Assembly (NCBI GenBank): GCA_900768015.1
Contig: CAAGBI010000034.1
Location: 1-29,315 of the forward strand
Length of the DNA: 29,315 nt
Reading direction: 5' to 3'
DNA from: an uncultured Alistipes sp.
GTDB lineage: Bacteria; Bacteroidota; Bacteroidia; Bacteroidales; Rikenellaceae
Under the pieces are notes generated by a model. That model was not told the origin of the DNA. It saw only the letters and a program-made list of their open reading frames with translations, and did not search any database. Within the stretch, counting starts at the first letter, position 1. Each line of letters starts with the position of its first letter. Shown piece by piece: positions 1 through 6,790 of the stretch. The position numbers and the translations under genes were made by a program.

Positions 1-176
1 AGAGTATTTTGTCGTTACGCTTGCCCTCAAAATGCTAATTTAAGCTCAGTAAAATCAGCTTTTTCGGGCTTCGCAAGCCTAAAACTACATCTTTTTATTC
101 ACTCTCTTAGGTTATGGGTACTGGCTAAGTTACTTTTTAGTCAGCCCCTATGTTGTGTCAAAAGTTCTCTTGTCGT
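1..176. other. Non-coding left edge, weak inverted repeats only
   Basis: No gene is recognised here. Two short inverted repeats are visible: AAGCT (42-46) with AGCTT (57-61), followed by a run of T, and GGCTT (67-71) with AAGCC (75-79), which on the minus strand is followed by CGAAAAAGC. A third, CTGGCTAA with TTAGTCAG, lies near 122-145. Any of these could end transcription of the minus-strand XRE/DUF2975 pair, but none is a convincing intrinsic terminator. Confidence 0.35.
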
Positions 177-398
177 TTACTCCTCTGGCTCAGGTTGGTC
201 AGGGCGAAATTCAAGAATATCACCAGCCTGACATTCGAGTACTCGACAGATAGCATCGAGCGTGGAAAATCGTATAGCACGCACCTTGCCCGTTTTGAGT
301 TTCGAAAGATTTACAACCGAAATATCAATGCGCTCAGAGAGTTCCTGCAACGACATCTTGCGTCGTGCAAGCATAACATCTAAATTAGTAATTATCAT
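177..398 (-). CDS. Small XRE/Cro-CI-type helix-turn-helix regulator (YozG-like)
   Basis: A 73-residue DNA-binding protein that is almost entirely one Cro/CI helix-turn-helix. Residues 5-60 contain the pattern LDVMLARRKMSLQELSERIDIS, then recognition-helix residues VVNLSKLKTGK and the family-typical RFSTLDAICRVLECQAGDILE. Proteins of this size and pattern (YozG-like, HTH_26 type) are often encoded beside DUF2975 membrane proteins, as here: the DUF2975 gene ends 12 bases upstream, so the two are almost certainly cotranscribed. The likely role is repression of its own operon. The repeated TTTATCGTTTATC boxes around the promoter at 1155-1185 are candidate operators. The C-terminal tail is acidic and proline-rich (RPDQPEPEE). 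Family assignment is firm; the target is inference. Confidence 0.9.
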   Translation of the reverse strand: MIITNLDVMLARRKMSLQELSERIDISVVNLSKLKTGKVRAIRFSTLDAICRVLECQAGDILEFRPDQPEPEE

Positions 399-410
399 AG
401 CTCCCTCTTT

Positions 411-1094
411 TTACAATGTTGCACTCTCCTCTTCGTTCAGCAATCGAGCAATGTTCATAAGCTCGGCCACGACAAGCAGTACCAAAGGCACAATAATCGT
501 CTCAGTATTCAAATTGTATGTACTGCCCAAGCCCTCAGGTCGTAGCGTGCCACACAATTCGCTCGCAATGCTTCCCTCCAAAGCTCCGAGGTTTGATATA
601 ATCAAGCTCCGAATGCAGTAGACCACAGCAATCACACGAAGCATAATAACAGATGCTCGAGTGAAGAAATTGCCAGTGCGAAAACCTTGAATTGCCTGAT
701 ATACAATTGCTAATACCAAGCCTATCAAGGTGATGGTTGCAAGCGTTGAGATATAGAGTAACACCGTGCGTACTTTGGTCAATGTAGTATCGACTTCGAA
801 GTCTCCGTCAGTAGCGTAAACAATATATTGCCTTGGCTCGACAACAATCGCAGGCTCGTCACCAGTGGCGGAACATATGGTGGTTGGAGCATTAAAACTC
901 TGCTCTCCCTCGTCAAGCATATAACTGGGACGATTGACATCTAATGTGCCGACATATGTGATATTTTCGGTTGTTCGCCAATCCTCGTCGAGCACAACTC
1001 GCACGACCGAAAGCAGTAAATCGGGTAGGGACATCAAACATACTACAACAAAGAGTGCGATGATGCGTCGCTGTGTTGATTTTCTGATTTTCAT
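411..1094 (-). CDS. DUF2975 family membrane protein
   Basis: A 227-residue integral membrane protein of the DUF2975 type, found in many Bacteroidota and Firmicutes next to a small XRE regulator. Hydrophobic segments are at about residues 11-33, 109-133, 148-168 and 199-218, giving four helices. The stretch VYQAIQGFRTGNFFTRAS (about 131-148) is the typical family loop after the second helix. Compared with usual family members of roughly 160 residues, this one has a long extracytoplasmic loop of about 75 residues between helices 1 and 2. It is the first gene of the operon with the XRE regulator downstream. The function of the family is not established; a membrane partner that modulates the regulator is a reasonable but unproven idea. 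Confidence 0.85.
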   Translation of the reverse strand: MKIRKSTQRRIIALFVVVCLMSLPDLLLSVVRVVLDEDWRTTENITYVGTLDVNRPSYMLDEGEQSFNAPTTICSATGDEPAIVVEPRQYIVYATDGDFEVDTTLTKVRTVLLYISTLATITLIGLVLAIVYQAIQGFRTGNFFTRASVIMLRVIAVVYCIRSLIISNLGALEGSIASELCGTLRPEGLGSTYNLNTETIIVPLVLLVVAELMNIARLLNEEESATL

Positions 1095-1133
1095 AGCATA
1101 ACGATTTTAATAGTTAAGTATTATTTCATTAAT

Positions 1134-1217
1134 TATTTATCGTTTATCGTTATGCAAAGGTAGTAACTATTTCAGAAAATACAAATTATTTCATAAAATA
1201 TTTATCGTTTATCATTA
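1134..1217. repeat. Direct repeats flanking the XRE operon promoter (candidate operators)
   Basis: Positions 1134-1152 and 1199-1217 read TATTTATCGTTTATCGTTA and TATTTATCGTTTATCATTA, 18 of 19 bases identical and offset by 65 bases. One copy covers the expected start site and the other lies just upstream of the -33 element. Each copy is built from reiterated TTATCG units. The ATCGTTATG part of the first copy also has an inverted partner at 1097-1105. Placement around the core promoter suggests binding sites of the XRE regulator, by inference. Confidence 0.6.
1155..1185 (-). promoter_or_regulatory. Bacteroidota-type promoter for DUF2975/XRE operon
   Basis: On the minus strand the -7 element TACCTTTG (1155-1162) lies 19 bases from a TTTG -33 element (1182-1185). 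Both match the Bacteroidota consensus (TTTG, N19-21, TAnnTTTG) exactly. Transcription would start near 1148, about 54 bases upstream of the DUF2975 start codon. Confidence 0.8.
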
Positions 1218-1377
1218 AATTACACCGATTATAACCGCGATAAGCATCTTTTACCTGATATATAATAGGGTAGTTAGATATTCAATTTTCATATTTACAT
1301 AAGCTCGCATGTCAGCACCACTAACCTCTCATCCTCATTTAATTTAACATAATGTAAATATTACGCCAAAATATAAA

Positions 1378-1409
1378 TTTGGTATTGCCGAAAAGATTGT
1401 GTACTTTTG
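1378..1409 (+). promoter_or_regulatory. Bacteroidota-type promoter for DUF456 gene
   Basis: TTTG at 1378-1381 and TACTTTTG at 1402-1409 are separated by 20 bases, an exact match to the Bacteroidota housekeeping promoter. The start site would be near 1416, about 22 bases before the ATG at 1438. Confidence 0.8.
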
Positions 1410-1437
1410 TCAGTGAAAACAGACTGGTAAAACTAAT

Positions 1438-1926
1438 ATGGATTTAACACTTTCGATTATAGCTCTCGTGTTGGGCATCATTGGTCTTGTGGGTGTATTC
1501 GTCACAGGACTTCCTGGAACAGTATTCTCGTACGCAGGCCTCGTCTGCGTTTACTTTAATAGCGACACAACAATCTCAACCGCACAGCTAATCGTATGCG
1601 GCATTCTTTCGATTGTCGTATTGGTATTGGATTATGTGTTGCCAGGATATTTCAGCAAGATATTTGGCGGAACAAAATATGGTATCTGGGGCGCTACAAT
1701 CGGAACCTTCGTGGGACTCTTCTACGGCTTTTATGGCATTATACTCGGCCCATTCGTAGGTGCAGTTATCGGAGAGCTTATCGGTAAGAAGATGTCATTC
1801 TGGCAGGCGGTAAAGGTCGGTTTTGGCTCGATGTTGGCGTTCTTCGCTACCACAGGCATCAAGCTAATCATCGGCCTATACCTATTCTATTATATCGTAA
1901 AGGAGCTACTTCTTGTGATATTTTAA
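1438..1926 (+). CDS. DUF456 domain membrane protein
   Basis: A 162-residue, very hydrophobic protein matching DUF456 in length and pattern. It has an N-terminal helix (LTLSIIALVLGIIGLVGVFV), the conserved-looking GLPGTVFSYAGLV, a second helix pair around VLDYVLPGYFSKIFGGTKYG, then a glycine-rich FYGIILGPFVGAVIGELIGKK repeat-like helix pair. The GxxxG-rich middle resembles glycine-zipper membrane segments and is normal for this family. It is monocistronic from the promoter at 1378-1409, and the convergent M15 gene begins 12 bases after its stop. The family has no defined function, so only inner-membrane location can be claimed. Confidence 0.88.
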   Translation: MDLTLSIIALVLGIIGLVGVFVTGLPGTVFSYAGLVCVYFNSDTTISTAQLIVCGILSIVVLVLDYVLPGYFSKIFGGTKYGIWGATIGTFVGLFYGFYGIILGPFVGAVIGELIGKKMSFWQAVKVGFGSMLAFFATTGIKLIIGLYLFYYIVKELLLVIF

Positions 1927-1938
1927 CATAATATCGCG

Positions 1939-2655
1939 TTAAAAATCAAGAAGTTCATACTTGCTGCGTGTTGCGGATATTGAGATAATCTCCTCAAAGT
2001 GCCACCACTCGCGACGATATGGATATAGACCCGCTTCGTGCATAACTTCGATTAGTAAGATGCGATTTGAGGCCGCCTCACGGCTAATCACTCCGCGCTC
2101 GGCAAGGTTGTTAATATAATCTCTATAGACTTTAACGGTGCGTGTGGCGGGGTCGGAACTATCCGCCGTGCCCTTGACGGATGCCGCCTCCGTAAAATCA
2201 TCAAACCCAGCACCCATATCCAAAGGTGTACCATCGAGGGTAGCTATCGTGAGGTCAACAGCCACGCCATAGTTGTGTCTGCCACCGCGCGTGCCATCAG
2301 CTACAAACCCCTCAAGCTCAGTGCCCTCAACAGCCTTGCGCATAGCGCGTTGCACGCTTATTGGGCGCGCAGCATCATATATCAGAAGTGTATATCCGGG
2401 GTGTCGCTGCTGCAGGAGTTGTTGTGCTCGCACTACCCTTGCAGCAAATGCGCGCTCTAAATATGCCGTTTCGAGATCGCCAAACATATCGACACCCACA
2501 AAGTTGTCCGTGGTTGAGTACTTCAAGTCAACGAGGATGTCACTATTTAGTTCTTGAACATCAACGAGGTTGTACTCTCTCATCTTTGAGTCGAGGTTTG
2601 CGGGCTGCTGATGAAACGACACAGAGAGTGCTATTGTAATTATAAAATGTAGCAT
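1939..2655 (-). CDS. M15 family D-Ala-D-Ala dipeptidase (VanX/DdpX-like)
   Basis: A 238-residue zinc peptidase of the VanX type, predicted to cut D-alanyl-D-alanine or related cell-wall peptides outside the cytoplasm. The hydrophobic N-terminus (about residues 1-14) is a plausible signal sequence. The substrate-binding YDAARP motif is at 93-98 (Arg97), the zinc ligands are His127 and Asp134 in GGRHNYGVAVDLT, and the catalytic Glu216 and third ligand His219 are in EWWHFEE. All key residues are present, so it should be active. In Bacteroidota such genes are generally housekeeping wall-turnover or peptide-salvage enzymes; there is no vanH/vanA neighbour, so glycopeptide resistance is not suggested. 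It stands alone, divergent from the BACON lipoprotein. Confidence 0.9.
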   Translation of the reverse strand: MLHFIITIALSVSFHQQPANLDSKMREYNLVDVQELNSDILVDLKYSTTDNFVGVDMFGDLETAYLERAFAARVVRAQQLLQQRHPGYTLLIYDAARPISVQRAMRKAVEGTELEGFVADGTRGGRHNYGVAVDLTIATLDGTPLDMGAGFDDFTEAASVKGTADSSDPATRTVKVYRDYINNLAERGVISREAASNRILLIEVMHEAGLYPYRREWWHFEEIISISATRSKYELLDF

Positions 2656-2671
2656 ACAGAGTTATTTTTTG

Positions 2672-2679
2672 CAAAAGTA
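2672..2679 (-). promoter_or_regulatory. -7 element for M15 gene
   Basis: The minus strand reads TACTTTTG, an exact TAnnTTTG -7 box 17 bases upstream of the ATG at 2655. The nearest TTTG on that strand (2704-2707) is 24 bases away, longer than the usual 19-21, so the -33 assignment is doubtful. Confidence 0.5.
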
Positions 2680-2721
2680 CAAAAACTAGCTCTATGATGC
2701 AGACAAAAAATATAAAATTTG

Positions 2722-2729
2722 TATATTTG
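2722..2729 (+). promoter_or_regulatory. -7 element for BACON lipoprotein gene
   Basis: The plus strand reads TATATTTG (TAnnTTTG) 34 bases before the ATG at 2764. No TTTG is found 19-21 bases upstream, so only the -7 half is supported. It lies about 45 bases from the divergent -7 box of the M15 gene. Confidence 0.5.
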
Positions 2730-2763
2730 CGCAGAATTTAATAACTATCTAATATATAACAAA

Positions 2764-3576
2764 ATGAAAAAACTTCTATTTATATGTGGTGTGGTAGCTA
2801 CCCTACTCACTGCATGTGAGACAACAAACGACAATGTAGCGTCAACATTTGAGATTACATCAAAGCATGAGATTAGCGTTGGCAGCGGCAATGCCCAGGG
2901 TATCATCACCTACACATTAACAAATCCTGTTGTGGGCGTTTCAATTGAGGCAGCGGCAGATGTTGAGTGGATTAACTCATTCGATTTCTCACAGATGGGT
3001 AAGATTGGCTATAAGGTCGATGCTAACCCCACATACGACGAGCGAAATGGCGTAATCACAGTCACATACAACGATTACAGCGTTGAGCTAACACTTAAGC
3101 AGGCGGGTAAAGTGCGCCCTGAGGAGAAGAAGATTGAGGCTCCTTACCTCCTTGGTCACTACTATGGTGATTATGCTGGCTACAACTATAACTACTACCT
3201 CGTATTCTCGGAGAGTAACTACGATGCCACTGGCGCATTTGCTAGCGAGGGCTACAAGTTCTTCCTTGACATCTACTCTGAGGAGCGTCCTGCTGATTAC
3301 AACAACATCCGCGTGCCAAATGGTGTTTACACATTCAACATCAATAATGACGGTACGGCTGGAACATTCTTGCAGTCATTCAGCATCTACAAGGAGTATG
3401 ATAGTATAGGTATGGAGGTTGCCGAGCACCCATATCAGGAGGGGGTCCTTACAGTTACAGATGACCTCGTAAAGTTGGAGGTTAAGTTTGAGGATGAGGA
3501 GAATTTGTATGTCGTGACATATAGCGGTGATTACACAATGCAGGATCGTCGCAGTGAGGCTGGCGGCATCTACTAA
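2764..3576 (+). CDS. BACON-domain lipoprotein
   Basis: A 270-residue predicted lipoprotein. The reading frame is open further upstream, but the ATG at 2764 was chosen because it gives a textbook type II signal peptide (MKKLLFICGVVATLLTAC) with the lipidated cysteine at residue 18, followed by ETTND. Residues about 30-112 look like a BACON domain: a beta-rich module ending in the typical pattern of GVITVTYND, then VELTLKQAGK. The rest (about 120-270) is acidic and tyrosine-rich, with no recognised family. BACON domains often occur in Bacteroidota surface glycan-binding proteins, but no polysaccharide-utilisation genes lie nearby. A bidirectional terminator follows the gene at 3598-3631. Confidence 0.82.
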   Translation: MKKLLFICGVVATLLTACETTNDNVASTFEITSKHEISVGSGNAQGIITYTLTNPVVGVSIEAAADVEWINSFDFSQMGKIGYKVDANPTYDERNGVITVTYNDYSVELTLKQAGKVRPEEKKIEAPYLLGHYYGDYAGYNYNYYLVFSESNYDATGAFASEGYKFFLDIYSEERPADYNNIRVPNGVYTFNINNDGTAGTFLQSFSIYKEYDSIGMEVAEHPYQEGVLTVTDDLVKLEVKFEDEENLYVVTYSGDYTMQDRRSEAGGIY

Positions 3577-3597
3577 TACTCTCCTTATATCAAAATA

Positions 3598-3631
3598 TTG
3601 AGGGGTTATCCAATAAAGGATAGCCCCTCAA
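3598..3631. terminator. Bidirectional terminator hairpin (BACON lipoprotein / LuxR gene)
   Basis: A 14-pair stem (3598-3611 with 3618-3631, one G-U pair, loop AATAAA) lies between two convergent genes. TTGAGGGG is the closing part. T-containing tracts follow on both sides, with ATATTTTG on the minus strand. Confidence 0.8.
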
Positions 3632-3653
3632 TCTATTTCATATGTAAGCGCCG

Positions 3654-4250
3654 TTAAATTTCTGATAGTGAGACGATATTGTTCAGTACAGCATATATTG
3701 TCAAGCGACCCAGGGAGCGCGTCTTAAGCTTCTCTGAGATGTTGTTGCGGTGGAAGATTACGGTCGTAAGCGAGATGTTTAGTTTGTCGGCAATCTCCTT
3801 GTTTATATAGCCCTTGACAAGCAGTGCCAGCACCTCCTTCTCGCGCTGTGAAAGCGTCGCTGTTTCGGAGGTTGTTCGTGCTGTGCACTCTACATTGTGG
3901 GTGTGATGGCCCACGGGGTGTCCTGCACTATGAATTTGAAGTATCTTGCGAACTATTGCAGATTCGGACTGGGTGGTGTCGATAGTGTGCATGCCAAGTT
4001 GTGCAAATTGCGTGTTGTCGCCATCCGTAATCACGATGGTGCGCCTAAGCATTGGACGAAACATCTCCATGTTGGCAAAGAGTAACTTGGCAGAGATAAA
4101 CATGTGGGCAACAAGTGGCGATGCAGCGTTGAAGCTCTCGATATTGGGGTAGCATACAATATCTACGCCTGGAGCAATATCTGAGATGAGGCTGCGTAAC
4201 GACATAGCCTCCAGCGTGTTCTCCGATAATATTGCAATCTGCGGCATCAT
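3654..4250 (-). CDS. LuxR/NarL-type regulator with receiver-like N-terminus and His-rich linker
   Basis: A 198-residue transcription factor. Residues about 131-192 are a LuxR-type HTH: TLSQREKEVLALLVKGYINK, then EIADKLNISLTTVIFHRNNISEKL, and a C-terminal dimerisation-like helix. The N-terminal 100 residues have receiver-like alternation (IAILSENTLEAMSLRSLIS at the start, TIVITDGDN at 71-79) but no recognisable phospho-acceptor aspartate pocket, so control by phosphorylation is doubtful. The linker carries His107, His111, His115, His116, His118 and Cys122, a possible metal or haem site. It is the last gene of an operon with cysteate synthase and manA (15-base gap). The start could be either of two adjacent methionines. 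Confidence 0.82.
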   Translation of the reverse strand: MMPQIAILSENTLEAMSLRSLISDIAPGVDIVCYPNIESFNAASPLVAHMFISAKLLFANMEMFRPMLRRTIVITDGDNTQFAQLGMHTIDTTQSESAIVRKILQIHSAGHPVGHHTHNVECTARTTSETATLSQREKEVLALLVKGYINKEIADKLNISLTTVIFHRNNISEKLKTRSLGRLTIYAVLNNIVSLSEI

Positions 4251-4265
4251 ACTACCCTACTACAC

Positions 4266-5252
4266 CTACTTACCTATATATACCTCCATTACACGGCCTG
4301 TGCCCTCTATGCGTATGTCGCCCATCTCGGCGGGAATAAGCACAACCTCGCCCTCCTTAAGAGTCTCACTAACACCCTCGGCAACGATGTTCATGTCGCC
4401 CTTGATGGCGATATAGATGACGAACGAGTCGAGCATTGCGCGGTCGAGCTCCTTCTCACCAGCGATGTCGTGCATGACCATCGTAAAGTATGGAGACTCA
4501 ATAACTTTGGCCTCACCACCTAAAGTGAGTTCGTAACGACGGTGAAGCAACTCCGCGTCTGCCTCAAAGTCTATTGCATCAACTGCCAATGCAGTGTGCA
4601 ACTCGCGACCCTTACCCTCGGCATCAACTCTATCCCAGTCGTAGATGCGGTAGGTAACATCGGAAGTCTGCTGCACCTCCACAACCTCGATACCTGCGCC
4701 CAGCGCATGAACCGTGCCTGCGGGAATGAAGAATACATCGCCAGGGTGCACCTCCACACGATTAAGCAGTGGCTCGAGGCGCGACTCAGCAACGGCTGCA
4801 ATATACTCCTCGCGAGTGATGTTTAGGTCTTTGAAGCCGAGGTAGATAGCGGCACCTGGCTTGCAGTCTACAACATACCACGCCTCGGTCTTACCGAAGC
4901 TATCGTGGCGCTCCATAGCAAGTTCATCATCGGGATGTACCTGCACAGAGAGCTTGTCGTTGCAGTCGAGATACTTAATCAAAAGTGGGAACTCCTCGCC
5001 ATAGCGCTCGAAGTTCTCCTCGCCGATAAGCTCGCCCATATATACCTCGATAATCTCATTGAGGTTGTTACCCTTGAGCATGCCATTGGCAACGACCGAA
5101 ACATCACCCTTAACAGATGACAAATCCCAGCTCTCGCCATAGAGTTTATCCTTGGCAAGGCGTGATGCGGCGCTACCCTTCTTCTTGAGGATTGCCTGAC
5201 CACCCCAGATGCGCTCCTTGATGCGTGGCTTAAATTTTATTGGATATAACAT
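4266..5252 (-). CDS. manA: Mannose-6-phosphate isomerase, class I
   Basis: A 328-residue type I phosphomannose isomerase, which interconverts fructose-6-phosphate and mannose-6-phosphate, linking glycolysis to GDP-mannose and mannose use. The cupin zinc ligands are visible: Gln104 and His106 in QVHPDDE, Glu123 in KTEAWYV, and His182 in IPAGTVHALG. The N-terminal KPRIKERIWGG is also family-typical. The length fits the short bacterial class rather than the roughly 390-440-residue enterobacterial form. It sits 23 bases after cysteate synthase and 15 before the LuxR gene, so it is very probably cotranscribed. It is unclear why a sugar isomerase shares a transcript with a sulfonate-forming enzyme. 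Confidence 0.92.
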   Translation of the reverse strand: MLYPIKFKPRIKERIWGGQAILKKKGSAASRLAKDKLYGESWDLSSVKGDVSVVANGMLKGNNLNEIIEVYMGELIGEENFERYGEEFPLLIKYLDCNDKLSVQVHPDDELAMERHDSFGKTEAWYVVDCKPGAAIYLGFKDLNITREEYIAAVAESRLEPLLNRVEVHPGDVFFIPAGTVHALGAGIEVVEVQQTSDVTYRIYDWDRVDAEGKGRELHTALAVDAIDFEADAELLHRRYELTLGGEAKVIESPYFTMVMHDIAGEKELDRAMLDSFVIYIAIKGDMNIVAEGVSETLKEGEVVLIPAEMGDIRIEGTGRVMEVYIGK

Positions 5253-5275
5253 AGTGTCAAAAGTTTAGAAGAAGT

Positions 5276-6565
5276 TTAGAAAAGTGTCTCAACATATTCC
5301 ACCACCTCGTCGATAGTCGCAGTGAGAGGGAATACCTTGGTTGGCTTGAGGTGCCACAACTCGCGGCCCTTCTTCGCTGCCTCCTCGCCTGCGCCAGTGA
5401 TGTTAAGCATGATGCACGCATCCTTTGCTATCTCGCCAGCCTCGACCATCTTGATGAGCGATGCAGTGGCAACACCCGCTGCGGGGTTGATGTCGATACC
5501 CTCGAGCTCCTTGAAGAGCTTACATGCACGCTTCGACTGTGCATTTGTAGCGACCATGATATTGCCATTAGTAGCCTTCAAAGCGTCGTAGAGACCACCC
5601 GCGATAGCGTATGGTGGCTTGCGGTTTGAGAGCACCTTCGCATCGATAAGGGCTGCATCGCGGCGCGCCTTCTTCATGTCGTAGGGTAACATCTCGCGAG
5701 ACTCGTGAATCCATGCGTCGTACATAGGCACGAAGGGTGCATTCTGCGATACGATGAGCTTCATAAGGTTGTTGCCATAGCTGCCATCCTCGATAAGGCG
5801 CATATTTGCCTCCCATGCAGCGATAGCGCCTGTGCCACTACCTACGGCCTGGAAATAGTAATCTGGAATACGACCGATGGTGGTTACGGCAGAGAGCACG
5901 GTCGTACCCATGCCATCGCGGCGTGCGATGTTCTTTGCGCCGCCCTCAGAGTAGAACTTTGCGGACTTAAGAGCATAGAGCGAGAGGTTGATGGCGTCGT
6001 AGTAGTCGCCACCCTTCTCGCAAGCGATAAGCTTCACGCAGTCGTTCAAAGGCTCGGTGAACCACAAGGCGTCGAGGTTGTCGTGTGGCACGGCAAGCAA
6101 CAACTTGATGTTGTTCTCGGAGCATACCTTGGCAAAGGCGCGTGCTGTATTACCCGCAGATGCTACGACCAATACGCGCTCCTCATCCCCGTTTATGCGA
6201 CCGCAAACGCTATATGCCTCGGTCTCCTTGAATGAACAAGTAGACATGCGTACGCCATGCTTGGGGCTGTAGCCGCTGAGTGTAATCCACAAGTTCTCAA
6301 GGCCGAGGTGCTTAGCAAGAGCCTCGCTCTTGAATGTTACTGGTGCAGACGAGCCCTGCAACATGCGCTTCACGGGAAGCCAGTCGCAGAACTTATAGAA
6401 GCCGTAGCTCTCGTGCTTAACATCGAGTCGCTTTGCTTCGTAGTTGGCGCGTACAAACGATGGCGCTTTACACTCGTGGTCATCCAAAATCCAACCGGTG
6501 TCTTCGAACTCACGACCCGTTGCAACGCAGGTCATCTTGTACTTCGTGGGCTTAAAGTTTTCCAT
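5276..6565 (-). CDS. Cysteate synthase (PLP enzyme, threonine-synthase-like)
   Basis: A 429-residue fold-type II PLP enzyme. Residues 111-114 (SFKE) hold the Schiff-base lysine Lys113, and ASAGNTARAF (135-144) is the phosphate/PLP loop. It resembles threonine synthase, but the N-terminus (YGFYKFCDWLPV), the substrate-binding SFKETEA instead of the usual SFKD, and the overall length fit the cysteate synthase branch. Characterised archaeal members make L-cysteate from O-phosphoserine and sulfite. In Bacteroidota cysteate is the precursor of capnine and sulfonolipids. The first gene of an operon with manA and a LuxR regulator, it has a promoter at 6617-6648. Threonine synthase remains the alternative, but the fit to cysteate synthase is better. 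The assignment is from memory of family patterns, not a search. Confidence 0.78.
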   Translation of the reverse strand: MENFKPTKYKMTCVATGREFEDTGWILDDHECKAPSFVRANYEAKRLDVKHESYGFYKFCDWLPVKRMLQGSSAPVTFKSEALAKHLGLENLWITLSGYSPKHGVRMSTCSFKETEAYSVCGRINGDEERVLVVASAGNTARAFAKVCSENNIKLLLAVPHDNLDALWFTEPLNDCVKLIACEKGGDYYDAINLSLYALKSAKFYSEGGAKNIARRDGMGTTVLSAVTTIGRIPDYYFQAVGSGTGAIAAWEANMRLIEDGSYGNNLMKLIVSQNAPFVPMYDAWIHESREMLPYDMKKARRDAALIDAKVLSNRKPPYAIAGGLYDALKATNGNIMVATNAQSKRACKLFKELEGIDINPAAGVATASLIKMVEAGEIAKDACIMLNITGAGEEAAKKGRELWHLKPTKVFPLTATIDEVVEYVETLF

Positions 6566-6616
6566 ATATTAAGTCTATTTAGTTCGTTTTGTGTTTGCAA
6601 GTTAGTTTTTATCGTG

Positions 6617-6648
6617 CAAATTTACGCTATTTTTTTGAAAAAATCAAT
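6617..6648 (-). promoter_or_regulatory. Promoter for cysteate synthase-manA-luxR operon
   Basis: On the minus strand the -7 box TAAATTTG (6617-6624) matches TAnnTTTG. Twenty bases further is ATTG (6645-6648), a three-of-four match to the TTTG -33 element. The start site would be near 6610, leaving a leader of about 45 bases. Confidence 0.55.
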
Positions 6649-6715
6649 AAGTAGGACTACCTATATTCAGTGTAATTTTTCGGGACTAAAAACCTCGTTA
6701 TTAGAAAATTATTAT

Positions 6716-6723
6716 TACCTTTG
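6716..6723 (+). promoter_or_regulatory. -7 element upstream of lipoprotein/ABC operon
   Basis: TACCTTTG matches TAnnTTTG exactly and lies 67 bases before the ATG at 6791. No TTTG -33 element is found at the expected distance, so this promoter may depend on an activator or be weak. Confidence 0.5.
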
Positions 6724-6790
6724 TCTTGATTATGCGATTGTTGAATTTCAATATGCCGTATTTTGTAATTAAATTTAAGAAAACATAACT

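Larger units (their letters stand above)
1095..1437. other. 343-base divergent intergenic region with promoters and repeats
   Basis: This gap separates the minus-strand DUF2975/XRE operon from the plus-strand DUF456 gene. It holds one Bacteroidota-type promoter for each direction (listed separately) and a set of related AT-rich boxes: two direct repeats at 1134-1152 and 1199-1217, and an inverted ATCGTTATG pair at 1097-1105 and 1146-1154. Bases about 1220-1370 are AT-rich with nothing recognisable. Confidence 0.7.

Noticed and set aside
150..383. Plus-strand open frames at the left edge
   Set aside because: They overlap the XRE regulator in antisense and have no domain.
1939..2655. VanX-type glycopeptide resistance gene
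   Set aside because: The M15 enzyme lacks any vanH, vanA or vanRS neighbours; family members are common housekeeping wall or peptide enzymes.
5705..6235. Long plus-strand open frame opposite cysteate synthase (176 residues)
   Set aside because: It is antisense to a clearly coding enzyme with conserved motifs, is rich in Cys/Val/Ala typical of shadow frames, and has no recognisable domain.
5276..6565. Calling the PLP enzyme threonine synthase (thrC)
   Set aside because: The lysine motif SFKE instead of SFKD and the YGFYKFCDWLPV region fit cysteate synthase better; kept as the stated alternative.
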